DNA of 32,693 nucleotides from Chara braunii (Eukaryota; Streptophyta; Charophyceae; Charales; Characeae): assembly GCA_003427395.1 (NCBI GenBank), contig BFEA01000255.1, positions 18,429-51,121 on the forward strand, in the 5' to 3' direction. Shown one piece after another: positions 20,060 to 28,500 of this stretch; the stretch's first letter is position 1; the number at the start of each line of letters is the position of its first letter. A program made the translations under genes and the position numbers. Under the pieces are notes generated by a model. The model searched no databases. It was given only the letters and a program-made list of their open reading frames with translations, and was not told the DNA's origin.

Positions 20060-20622
20060 CTTCCACGATTCAGACCCCAAATTCGGGTCTCAGGGTCAGC
20101 GGCCCTGGCCAAGAAAGCCCAAGTTTGTCAATTTCTGAAAAGTCACGGTCGGGTCCTTTAGCGGTCCAGTCCAACAGGCACCCAGCAAACAGTCACATCT
20201 CAGGGACAAAAATCACGTCTCATAATGAAAAGTCATATTGAAGAGTCACATCCCACGAGTGAACGGGCAGTCCTATAGGCAAGACTCGTGTCTCAGAGGC
20301 AGGAGTCAGTCCACAGTCAAAAACCATATGCTAAAATCGAAAAGTCACGACTCAAAGGCCCAAGCAGCAGCAGACCTATGGAAATTCGGGAAGTTTCCAG
20401 GCCTTGACATTCGAAAGCAGACAGGCCGAGGGGATGTGGTACCGGAACCAGTCAGGTCCCAATAAGCAGAGGCTGGCACGAGTTGAAGTGCAATCCAAGA
20501 CTACAAAAGGGCTGCCCAGCCTCCCATTCGGGCAGCTTGCTCATTCGCAAAAAGGGTGGAAGTGCTGGTGCACGTGTGTGCTGTAGTGAGGGGCAGAGCG
20601 CATAAGCAAGAGTGCTCCAGCA

Positions 20623-20704
<82 letters not shown>

Positions 20705-21180
20705 AGAGATTGCGCTGGCAAGGAGAAGGCAGCCATAGCTGCGCCAGTGCGGAGTGTTAGTAGTAGACTTTAGATGGTTAGTAGGCATATCAGTGGGTGT
20801 ATTCAGAGTAGATCTTTGAGTAGAAGTTAGTGTGTGTGCACACATGTAGGGAGAGAAGACACAGCGAGGACATAGCTAGGGAGAAGACCAGCAAGGAGGG
20901 GGGATACATAAGAGAGAAGAGCAGTGGGGGAAGAGATACTTACCTGAGAGCTTATGCTGGTTATTGGTTACCTTTGACATGCGCTGATGAGCGCAGGTGA
21001 CTTGGAACTCTTACTGCTCTTGTAATAACTTGTTGGAATTCATAAGCTGCGCTACCTGGTCTTAATCTCTCTGGTCTCCAGTGTGAACTTCATGTGATCT
21101 CATACATGCATGTGGTGTGAATATGTGCGCTCACTGGTGTTGAACTAGGAGGTTCGTTGCATAAGCTTACAGCTGCATAG
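20060..21180 (+). mobile_element. Possible LTR-like block C
   Basis: Motifs GGTCAGCGGCCCTGGCC, AGCAGCAGACC, GAAATTCGGGAAG and AGCAGAGGCTGGCACGAG follow the order seen in block B. A GA repeat (20630-20702) and GAGATACTTACCTGAG at about 20933 follow. The AGTCACATCTC/AAAGTCA motif recurs several times between 20145 and 20355. No coding sequence. Confidence 0.35.
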
Positions 21181-21620
21181 CCATTTTGAGTTTTCTAAAT
21201 GTGGGCATCTTCAACGGACAACACAAAAAAAGAACACAGAGACTTACAAATATCGCTTCGATATTCATTGCCCAGCCTGATGGTTTTCCTTTTCTTTTCA
21301 GTCCGCCCCTCACCAGGCTTGCTACTAGTTAGACCGGCCTCAACTACCAAGGCAAAACAGCGGCAATAGTTTTAACCCCAGAGGGACTGGTGGTTCAAAA
21401 ATTAGGTTCCAGAAGATGAAGGAAAAACTGAAATAGCCATTGCCTAGAATGAAAAGCGAGGAAGACATGGTGGCTGCGCGCTTAGGGAATAAGAAGAGAG
21501 AGAATGGGAGAATGGGAGAACGGGATACCAGAGATGAAGTTGCAGACAAGACAACAAGATGGCATAGAAAAGAACAATGGAGCAATGGCAGAGGGCAATG
21601 CTATATGATATTATGCTTGC
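21181..21620. other. Intron b-c end: nothing recognised
   Basis: Plain sequence up to the exon b donor, with A/G-rich stretches. No motif of note. Confidence 0.55.
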
Positions 21621-21851
21621 CTTCGCAGTCACTTCCAGTCCTGTGGACTTGTCACTTGCACGCCGAGATTCCGAGACTTGGTCCTGCTTCTCTTTCCGCA
21701 CATGGGTAATCTCCACAATGAACTCCTCATAGGGGTCCATGATTGAAGCCCGATACAGCCATGATCGAATGAACTCAAAATATGGTCTGCAAGCACTTGT
21801 GAACAGGAAACGAAGCAGCTGGACATATGAAGCATCTGCATCCTGGAGCAC
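21621..21851 (-). CDS. GCP6: GCP6-like exon b (residues 354-430), core Spc97/Spc98 motif
   Basis: This exon carries the clearest family signature. LLRFLFTSACRPYFEFIRSWLY (residues 365-386, written here as two overlapping motifs: LLRFLF and RPYFEFIRSWLY) is followed by DPYEEFIVE, the counterpart of the GCP motif in which a tryptophan helix precedes D-P-Y-x-E-F. The acceptor is CATCCTTCAG. The most likely donor is AAG followed by GCAAGC, a GC-type 5' splice site with a strong consensus. A GT donor 12 nt upstream (GAA followed by GTGACT) is also phase 0 and would remove four residues (VTAK). Both choices keep the reading frame into exon c. The exon sits alone between a 3.4-kb and a 6.5-kb intron. 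Confidence 0.9.
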
Positions 21852-21859
21852 CTGAAGGA

Positions 21860-22260
21860 TGGGGAAGACGACGATGGCAATGACAACGCGACAATGGAAA
21901 GGGGAGAGGGGGAAGGAAGAGCAGGAAGAGCACGAAGAGCACGACGAGGAGGAGGAAGACGATGAAGACCACCACAATGGTGACGAGGAGGAGGAGGAGG
22001 AGGGCGATGACGACGAGGAGGACAAGGATAGCAACACCGATGGGAAAAGGAGGACGACGAGGAGGAGGAGGAATGAGCAGGACGATGAGCAGGGGGAAGA
22101 GGGGGGACAGGGGGAAGAGAGGGGGAACAGGCGGAACAGGGAGAACAGCGGACAAGGGGGAAGAGGGGGAAACAGGGGAAAACGGGGGGGAAGAGGGGGA
22201 AGACAGGGAAGAGGGGGAAGAGGGGGAGGGAGAGAAGAACAAGGAGATATTAGATGAAAG
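21860..22260. repeat. Purine-rich tract on plus, pyrimidine tract on the gene strand
   Basis: About 400 nt are almost entirely GA-rich on the plus strand (GGAAGAGGGGG, GACGAGGAGG). On the gene's strand this is a C/T tract ending close to the acceptor of exon b. Long minus-strand serine/proline and plus-strand Glu/Gly frames here are composition artefacts. Confidence 0.85.
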
Positions 22261-22644
22261 GTGTAGACCTCTGCGTTCTGACGAACACATCGAGTGTCAA
22301 AAACTCAGACCCTACTGAGAACAAGAATGTGAAGGGTTGCGGGCCTTTGCGGCCATTTTCCTCTTATTGATCCTAGAACTCCAAAAAAGAGAGACGACGT
22401 GAAATTTCAACCACGCTGAAAGGGAGTGATTCACCACACCACGAACGACGACGGAGAACCTTACGATCCTGAGACCATTGCCCATCTGTCAAGTTCTCAT
22501 GAGATGTCATCTTAGTTTTATCTACCGCTGTTTCCCTCCATTCTTTTGAGACTCTTTCCGTCAAAAGCAGTTGGCAGCTTGTAATGCATCTTCTAAGCAC
22601 CATTCCATAGAGAGGGTTTCAAGTTTGACTGATGGACGGAGGCT

Positions 22645-23175
22645 AGGACCGAAGACGAAGAAGACGAAGAAGACGAAGAAGACGAAGAAGACGAAGACGA
22701 CGAAGACGACGAAGACGACGAAGAAGACGAAGAAGACGACGACGACGACGAAAACGACAACGAAGAAGAAGAAGAAGAAGACAACGAAGCCGGCGATGAA
22801 GAAGATCACAACGACAACAATGACGACAATGGCAAAGAAGAAGAAGAAGAAGATGATGAAGACAACAAAGCCAGCAAAGAAGAAGATCAGGATGACAACG
22901 ATGACGACAATGACGAAGAAGGCGAAGAAGAAGACAACGAACCCGGCGATGAAGAAGACCACAACAATAGCGATGGCGACAACGGATACAAAGAAGAAGG
23001 AGAAGAAGAAGAAGAAGAAGAAGAAGAAGAAGAAGAAGAAGAAGAAGAAGAGGAAGAGGAAGAGGAAGAGGAAGAGGAAGACAACGAGGAAGACGACGAG
23101 GAAGACGACGAAGAAGACGACGACGACGACGACGACGACGACGAAGAAGAAGAAGAAGAAGAAGAAGAAGAAGAG
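22645..23175. repeat. GAAGAC / GAA / GAC compound repeat
   Basis: GACGAAGAAGACGAAG-type repeats (22655-22780) pass through mixed GAAGAAGATGATGAAGAC sequence to a pure GAA run (22990-23050) and GACGAC/GAA at the end. Six-frame translation gives Lys/Thr, Asp/Glu, Ser or Phe runs, none believable as protein. It lies in intron a-b. Confidence 0.92.
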
Positions 23176-23681
23176 CCTCACCAGCAGGAGGTTTGGGAGA
23201 CGGCCAAACAGTAGAATGCCGTTAAAGACATTAGAATGTAAAGAATGTCTTGGCAGTCTGGAGATGTGTACCATCCATTTGAAGACCAAGAGGGAAGTTA
23301 AATTGTTGGGCATGGTGGTGCCAGAGGGCGGGAAAGTGGGGGGGAAGGAACTATCAGCCAGGTACACTTTGCATTGCTTCTCTCATTTGCTCACAAATCT
23401 GATCTGCCAGTGACAGCACTCTCGTCAATCTTAAGATTCTTAACTCTTTTCTTGTGTGCACAACGAGGAAATGAATGCTGTGTTTCCAAGGTTTCTGAGG
23501 CAGACTGGCCTTTTTTTCTGTGTGCACAACTCGAAAATGAAGCTCTCAACCCATTCAACATCAAAACCTGTGAAAGAAGCATCACAGAGGCCTCTTTAAC
23601 CCTCTCAATCCTCGTCTTCCAAACAAAAGGAAATGCCTCTCAAGCATCCAGCGGCCACATATGGGCGAAGTTGCAAGCAGG

Positions 23682-24053
23682 GGGGGAATTTTGAAATGCC
23701 CCTGAAAGTTTGGGTATTTCGTCAGATACCCTAAAAGGCACAGGTATGGCAAAATGCCCATACGACAGTAGTGAAACTTTGTGAAATGCCCCACACGCCA
23801 ATTGGACGTGTCATTTTTTTGCATATACCCCTACCGGGCCCTGGGCAACTTGTCTATATCCCCCCAAGTTTTAGCCCGTTGGACCCTGCAAATTCCAAAA
23901 GAAATGCACGGCCCCTGCAGCCCAGGGCCAGGGCATATGGCGAAGTTGCCAATGATCGGGACAGAGGCAGATGCATTTCAACGCACTTCTGTGTTTATTT
24001 AGGGGTATCTAACAAAATACCCAAAGTTTTAGGGGTATTTCAACAATTTTCCC
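23682..24053. mobile_element. Foldback element with about 55-bp terminal inverted repeats
   Basis: The left end AATTTTGAAATGCCCCTGAA, AGTTTGGGTATTTCGTCAGA, TACCCTAAA is matched in reverse by the right end, where GATTTTG-type and TTTAGGGGTATCTAACAAAA, TACCCAAAGTTTTAGGGGTA, TTTCAACAATTTTCCC run outward. The total is about 370 bp. The inside repeats GCATATGGCGAAGTTGC, which also occurs just left of the element (23659-23675). No coding sequence and no clear target duplication. It lies in intron a-b. Confidence 0.7.
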
Positions 24054-24489
24054 GAAAAAGAACTCTAAAAAAATTAACGAGATGCCTCTTTAATCTCTCA
24101 AGATAATTTTTCTCAAAACTCATTGCTCCTGAGGCACCTCGCCAGAAATTCCTTTCTCAAAATTAATTGCCACTCAGTGCTCCTAAGGCACCTCTCTCAA
24201 AACAGGGGGCTGGATGACCCGGCCCCTAAACCTTTACAAGTTTAGACCCAACAATTGCTTTCTTATGGGAGCTCGAAACAAAGCTCTTCTTCCACTTGTA
24301 TATTTATGACTATCAGGAAAACCTTTGCATGGCAGGTGTACGTCACTTGAGAACATCTGCATGTATGTCCCTTAGGTCCCTTGTCATAGATTCAATAGGC
24401 AGCCAACAAAAGATGGGAGGCAATAACCACAACAGCACTAACAACACCAACCATGTTACATACAGCCAAGCTCAGAAGCATACATTGTG
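24054..24489. other. Intron a-b: short repeats only
   Basis: TCTCAAAACTCATTGCTCCT, GAGGCACCTC is repeated as AATTAATTGCCACTCAGTGC, TCCTAAGGCACCTCTCTCAA about 60 bp later. Nothing else is seen before the minisatellite. Confidence 0.5.
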
Positions 24490-25200
24490 GTCGTGACCCT
24501 GGAGGGGGTTGGTTGAGTGGGACTGGGCTAGGAGAGGTTAGGTTGGGCTCCACTGGCCCAGGGGCTGGGTTAGGCTGGGCTGAGCTGGGGCTTGGGTAGG
24601 CTGGGTTGGGATGTGCTCCGCTGGGCCTACCGTCTTCACCCGAATACAACGTGCGGTCATTATTGCTGTACCTAGAGTCAAAGTTGCCCCGAATATAGCT
24701 ATAATGACAGTACATTGTATTTGAATGAAGACGGTAGGCTGTAGTAGGCTGGGTTGGGCTCGGCTAAGCTAGGGTTAGGTCAGGCTGGGGCTAGGCTGCA
24801 CCACAATGCGCTGGGCTGGGTAAGGCTGGGCTATACTGGGGCTAGAGTGAGCTCTGCAGACTATGCTGGGTTAGGCTGGGCCACACTGGGGCTAGGATGG
24901 GCTCTACTTGGCTAGCCAGGGGTAGGCTGCGCTACACTGGGGCCAGGGTAGGCTGGGCTACACTGGGGCCAGGGTAGGCTGGGCTACACTGGGGCCAGGG
25001 TAGGCTGGGCTACACTGGGGCCAGGNGTAGGCTGGGCTACACTGGGGCCAGGGTAGGCTGGGCTACACTGGGGCCAGGGTAGGCTGGGCTACACTGGGGC
25101 CAGGGTAGGCTGGGCTACACTAGGGTGAGCTACGCTGGGGTAAGGTGGGCTGCGCTGGGGCTGGGCTACATTGGGCTGGACTACGCTGGAGCCAGGCTGG
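24490..25200. repeat. 26-bp minisatellite in intron a-b
   Basis: The core unit GGTAGGCTGGGCTACACTGG, GGCCAG is repeated nearly perfectly about eight times between about 24925 and 25115. Diverged GGCTGGG/GGTTAGG versions extend to both sides and past the MITE at 24626-24738. One unknown base lies at 25026. The array reaches to within about 30 nt of the exon a donor, and on the minus strand it stays open in one frame. Confidence 0.88.
24626..24738. mobile_element. Short-TIR MITE, family 1, inserted in a minisatellite
   Basis: The 113-bp unit starts CCTACCGTCTTCACCCGAAT and ends ATGAAGACGGTAGG. Internal arms GGTCATTATTGCTGTA and TATAGCTATAATGACAGTAC also pair, so the single strand can fold back over most of its length. 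Both sides are the same GGCTGGG-type minisatellite, so insertion split the array. A TA lies at each end (24628-24629 and 24735-24736), compatible with a TA target duplication. Confidence 0.78.
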
Positions 25201-25232
25201 GTTAAGCTGATGTTAAGAAAATGAGAGGTTAC

Positions 25233-26291
25233 CATCAGTCGATCATATAAGTAGGCGAGCAGCTCTTCACCCCTGGGAAAATGATCCCATCGAGGGGTAT
25301 CCGGACTCTCTCTTAGAGAAGGAGATGCAGTGATGGCGGCAGCTGTACGGCTGGCCACTCTGGGCTTCTCGTTCCGCACCATTTTCTTCTCATACTCGGT
25401 GGATGTCTCCCCTCCTCTCTCCCTATCATTCTCTTCCTCAACATGCGAGTGTCCTGAGCGAGTTCCTGCATCCTTCTTCCCCCGTCCCTCTTTCTGCCCT
25501 CCATTAATTTCAGACTCCACTGCCGCACCCCGGTCCGCCGGCAGTTCAACATTCACAGCCTTATCACAGAGGCATATATCTGCAAGCTGTCTTAGCAAGA
25601 GCCTCAGGTCGCTCGTGTGGATCATTAGTTCAGTCAGGGTGATATCTTTGTTCTTTGACCCAGAAGCATGTTCTCCACTGCTCTTCGCTCTCTCTCCCCT
25701 AGCCACCACCTCCTCCTCCGATTCACTGTCGTAGAATTTGTCAAGCTCCTCCCGACTTCGTCTCTCTTGAACACAAGCAAGCAATTTGTCCAGCGAGGCC
25801 GTGTGCCACATCAACACACTCTCCACAGCCGCGGCAAATGCTTGATTGACCAACGATTTACGCACTCCGGAAGATGGTCTTTTGACTGCGACAGGGACAT
25901 CGGTTGATGTCATCTCCTCCTTCCCCTTATCTCTTCTCGCTCTCCCATCCCGCATGGTCTTCCCACTTTGCGCTGCTGGTCTATCTTCCTTTCTGCGTGG
26001 ACCTGGGCGATCCAGATGAAACGTAACAAACGAATCCAACGTTCTACGAAACTTCCCCGCTTCAATCAGCGCTCTAACTGCTTTTGTAACCGAGGCAGCA
26101 CTACTCGAAGGTAGTCGCAGGCAATAACTCCCGAGATTCAACAAAGAAGAAGAAGACGGAGAAGGAGAAGAAGAAGAAGAACAAGAAGAACAAGAAGAAG
26201 ACGAATAAGGGATCACGTATCCTTCAAGTTGATTGATCGATGATGCCACGCCGAGCAAAGCACACAGCCCTTGCCACACAAGTTCCTTCTC
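25233..26291 (-). CDS. GCP6: GCP6-like exon a (residues 1-353 of the visible protein), GCP N-terminal region
   Basis: The exon starts after the acceptor TGTGTTGCAG and reads EKELVWQGLCALLGV, which resembles the early helix of the GCP N-terminal domain. It ends RLM before a GTAACC donor. A serine-rich stretch at about residues 30-52 comes from a GAA/TTC-type repeat. Later blocks are LVNQAFAAAVESVLMWH (from about 146), an acidic EEE/ERRSREELDKF segment, DITLTELMIHTSDLRLLLRQL (from about 215), a charged low-complexity stretch, and FPRGEELLAYLYDRLM at the end. This order of blocks is what I recall for plant GCP6. The open frame continues past the donor into a minisatellite of the intron and should not be annotated as coding there. 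The exon was delimited by its splice signals and by the phase-0 join to the next exon. Confidence 0.87.
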
Positions 26292-26329
26292 CTGCAACAC
26301 ACGAAACGTACAGTACAACTCAATCCACA

Positions 26330-26705
26330 TCTTTGTCTGTCCCTATCATCTCTTCATTGCATCTCCCTATATGCACAGAAGGCCAACATCAATAGAATCT
26401 TTGGGACAAAATCATAGTCATCTCTTCACTGCATCTCCCTATATGCACAGAAGGCCAACATTGGGACAAAATCATAGTTCGTTTTTTCTTCCAGAAAACC
26501 TTTTCAAGCTGATGGATTTGATGATCCCACACACTGCAAAGCGCACAGTCCGTGCCACACAAGTTCCTTCTTCTCCTGCGACAGATGAAACCACCAACAC
26601 TAGCTCTGTTTCCACTCAATCCACGTGTTTGTGTGTCCTCATTGCATCTGCGTATCCACAGAAGACCAAGATTAACTGAAATTTTTGGGGACAAAATCGC
26701 AGCTT
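26330..26705. repeat. Local tandem duplication of intron sequence upstream of exon a
   Basis: A block with CATTGCATCTCC, CACAGAAGGCCAACAT and GGGACAAAATCATAGT occurs at 26331-26416, again at 26418-26480, and in a more diverged form at 26637-26703 (CACAGAAGACCAAGAT, GGGGACAAAATCGCAG). The third copy lies next to the pseudo-exon, so exon start and upstream intron were copied together. The first two copies are much more similar and reflect a later duplication. Confidence 0.75.
26498..26575 (-). pseudogene. Decayed duplicate of the 5' part of GCP6 exon a
   Basis: On the minus strand this segment follows a TCGCAG that mirrors the real acceptor. It reads EKKELVWHGLCALQCVGSS against EKELVWQGLCALLGVASS in exon a. 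It has one extra lysine codon, and then an indel shifts the frame into a TGA. The intron sequence upstream of the real acceptor is duplicated as well. It is best read as a pseudo-exon left by a local tandem duplication of about 250 bp. It could still be a decoy 3' splice site. Confidence 0.72.
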
Positions 26706-27067
26706 TAATTGCATTTTTTCCTTCTTCCTCTTTCTTGAAGAGCCTAGGCATCGGGTCAGCAACCGACAAAACGGCTTTGTAATAGTTTTGTAAGTTTGCA
26801 ATTAAACAGCAATGTAATAATCACTGAATTATAATTCTCAAAAAAAAAAAAAAAAACTTGTAGTTGGCAAGCACTGTTTGCCTCCTGTGCAGCAGGAAAA
26901 GCCAACATCCCTACCTTTGTTCCCTCCCTAAGCCCAAGCCGGGTAATGGCCCTGGTACTAAATCAATTCTGTACGGGGCGTTGGACCCGGTTTCCAGCAG
27001 GTGATGCTGCCCACCAATGGACAGGAGCCAACCGTGGGGCGGTGATACTCGGAGTGGTTCAGAAGCG

Positions 27068-27248
27068 GAGCCATTTCAGCAATGAGATAGATTATCAATC
27101 GCTTTTTCAGTCTTCGTTATTTGCTTCCTTTTATAATTGCAGGTGCTAGTATTCTTCATATTGCTGCTTTACATCAATATGGTTGCAATAATCCACTGGG
27201 CATAAAATCTTCTGTAGATAAAAATAGCTTTCTATCCCTATTTTTGCG
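27068..27248 (+). pseudogene. Mitochondrial cob (cytochrome b) fragment in the nuclear genome
   Basis: The plus strand reads [20 protein letters not shown] and then [23 protein letters not shown]. This is cytochrome b of the plant mitochondrial type around the heme-binding transmembrane segment; the native sequence has SLHYLLPF, so a histidine has become arginine. An in-frame TAG lies just upstream of INRFF. In the A-run at 27220-27224 one extra A shifts the frame, and in the shifted frame IAFYPYF continues the expected protein. Similarity ends near 27248. The fragment is about 60 codons long, intronless and flanked by unrelated sequence. The left limit is uncertain. Confidence 0.85.
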
Positions 27249-27505
27249 GTGCGCCATCTCACAACCAATTCCGATGGGCTTTTCAATTCAATCAAAGCCT
27301 AGCCAACGTCACTGCCATCGCGAAGCATCTGCTCTTCGAGGCGTAAGGTCGCCACCTGCTCTTACCACCCAGGGTAGCACCCCCAGTGGGTGCTTTCAAG
27401 AAAAGAAAAAAAAAAGAAACCCAACATCTCTCCTGGACAATCAGCCCCCCTACAACATGGAGCCTCACAGTGGGAGCTACTGGCAACATGGGGGAGTCAG
27501 CCCCC

Positions 27506-27556
27506 CTACAATCAGCCCCCCTACAATCAGCCCCCCTGCAATCAGCCCCCCTACAA
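27506..27556. repeat. 15-bp tandem repeat CAGCCCCCCTACAAT
   Basis: Four units of CAGCCCCCCTACAAT with one G variant lie here. An earlier single unit lies at 27441-27455, next to ACATGGAGC. No function seen. Confidence 0.85.
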
Positions 27557-27639
27557 CATGCAGCTCGTAGACTGAGTTGGTGGGGGTTGGAGAAACTTCT
27601 GAGCCGTACAAGCTAGCCCTGCAAGCCAGAGGTTTTCTC

Positions 27640-27761
27640 TATCGTCTTCACTTGAATAGAACATGTGGCCATTATAGCTGTATTTGGTTTTTTTGGGGGG
27701 GGCAACTTTCAGTCTAGATACGATAATGACCGGTGGGCATTCTAATCCGGCGAAGATGGTA
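27640..27761. mobile_element. Short-TIR MITE, family 1, upstream copy
   Basis: The left arm is TATCGTCTTCACTTGAATAG, AACATGTGGCCATTATAGCT and the right arm is ATAATGACCGGTGGGCATTC, TAATCCGGCGAAGATGGTA. The middle is a G-run and CAACTTTCAGTC. It is the most asymmetric copy. Confidence 0.66.
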
Positions 27762-27970
27762 GCTTGTAGGCCCGTAAGTAATGGTCTGATTCATGCCCAC
27801 AAGGGTGCCAAGGATGATGACGGCACTAACGGTCCGATCATGCCCACAAGAGCCCTGCATGGTAAGGTCACACTACCCTGTGTGCAGTGTGCAAGATGAT
27901 CAGCACACTACCCTCTGCACGGATTAATTGGGCAGAACCCTGCTTGGGTTCATTATTAGACAAAATAATA

Positions 27971-28222
27971 ATACCCCCTTTGAGCATTTAACACGGGGAG
28001 GCAAGGGTGGTTATTACCGCTTTGGTCGGTTAACTTTGACGTTCCTGGCCGCAATTTCGGCGTTTTTCCAACCCCGAAATCATCAGCTCCTACTGGCGGA
28101 AACCCGGTAAGCCCTGATGATTTCGGTTCAGAAAACGCCGAAATTGCAGCCAGGAACGTCAAAGTTAAATTCCCAAAGGGGTAATAACCACCCTTGCCTC
28201 CCCGTGTTAAATGCTCAAAAGG
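27971..28222. mobile_element. Large imperfect palindrome (foldback element), arms about 110 bp
   Basis: The left arm contains TTTGAGCATTTAACACGGGG, AGGCAAGGGTGGTTATTACC, TTAACTTTGACGTTCCTGGC, CGCAATTTCGGCGTTTTTC and CCCGAAATCATCAG. The right arm carries the reverse complement of these in the opposite order. The central loop holds CTACTGGCGG and AACCCGGTAA. Mismatches are few, so insertion or gene conversion is fairly recent. No coding potential. Confidence 0.8.
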
Positions 28223-28225
28223 TGT

Positions 28226-28500
28226 AATGCCTACCCCCCCTTGCTGCCCATCCCCATGTGATCCGTGGGGACCCCATTACACATGTGCACGCGAATGGCA
28301 ATGTAGGGATAGTTGCATCACCAGCACATGACAGCTTCAAGAAAGGGCGAAGAAGTATCCAATTAAACACGCTAGAGAGCGCAAAGAAACCCTGGACCAG
28401 CTACCGGTACAACTAGAAGACTGGGATCCCCATACGATCCGTGAGAAAGCCACTACACACGTGCATGCAAATGGCAATGTAGGGATAGTTGCATCCAATG
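28226..28500 (+). repeat. Two direct copies of a 75-bp segment
   Basis: CCCATGTGATCCGTGGG ... GCACGCGAATGGCAATGTAG, GGATAGTTGCATC (about 28252-28320) recurs as CCCATACGATCCGTGAG ... GCATGCAAATGGCAATGTAG, GGATAGTTGCATC (about 28428-28496). The sequence between holds nothing I recognise. Confidence 0.75.

Larger units (their letters stand above)
2414..26291 (-). other. GCP6: Gene locus: GCP6-like gamma-tubulin complex component, six visible exons
   Basis: This is the visible extent of one split gene on the minus strand. The exons are 26291-25233 (1059 nt), 21851-21621 (231), 15140-14646 (495), 7970-7843 (128), 6443-4533 (1911) and 2555-2414 (142), which total 3966 nt or exactly 1322 codons. 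Junction phases are 0, 0, 0, 2 and 2, and the last donor is phase 0. Every junction is compatible and no internal stop was found. Introns are about 3.4, 6.5, 6.7, 1.4 and 2.0 kb. Spc97/Spc98 proteins build the gamma-tubulin ring complex that nucleates microtubules, and GCP6 is a variant with a long central insertion. The motifs and their order match the plant GCP6 pattern as I remember it. The N-terminal first exon(s) and about the last few hundred residues are not identifiable in this window. An additional small exon inside a large intron cannot be excluded. Confidence 0.88.

Noticed and set aside
21775-22318. Ser/Pro-rich and Glu/Gly-rich frames of 120-200 codons
   Set aside because: Pure composition artefacts of the GA-rich tract; only 21851-21621 on the minus strand is supported as coding.
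22561-23413. Overlapping frames of about 270-280 codons on both strands
   Set aside because: They are translations of GAA/GAC repeats (Lys/Thr or Phe/Val runs) and have no protein character outside the repeat.
25089-25232. C-terminal extension of the exon a frame
   Set aside because: It consists of the intronic minisatellite (QPSVAQP-like units), and a donor plus family alignment end the exon at 25233.
26946-27067. Plus-strand frame MALVLNQFCTGRW... as a small gene
   Set aside because: It runs into the cob fragment out of frame and shows no family motif; probably chance.
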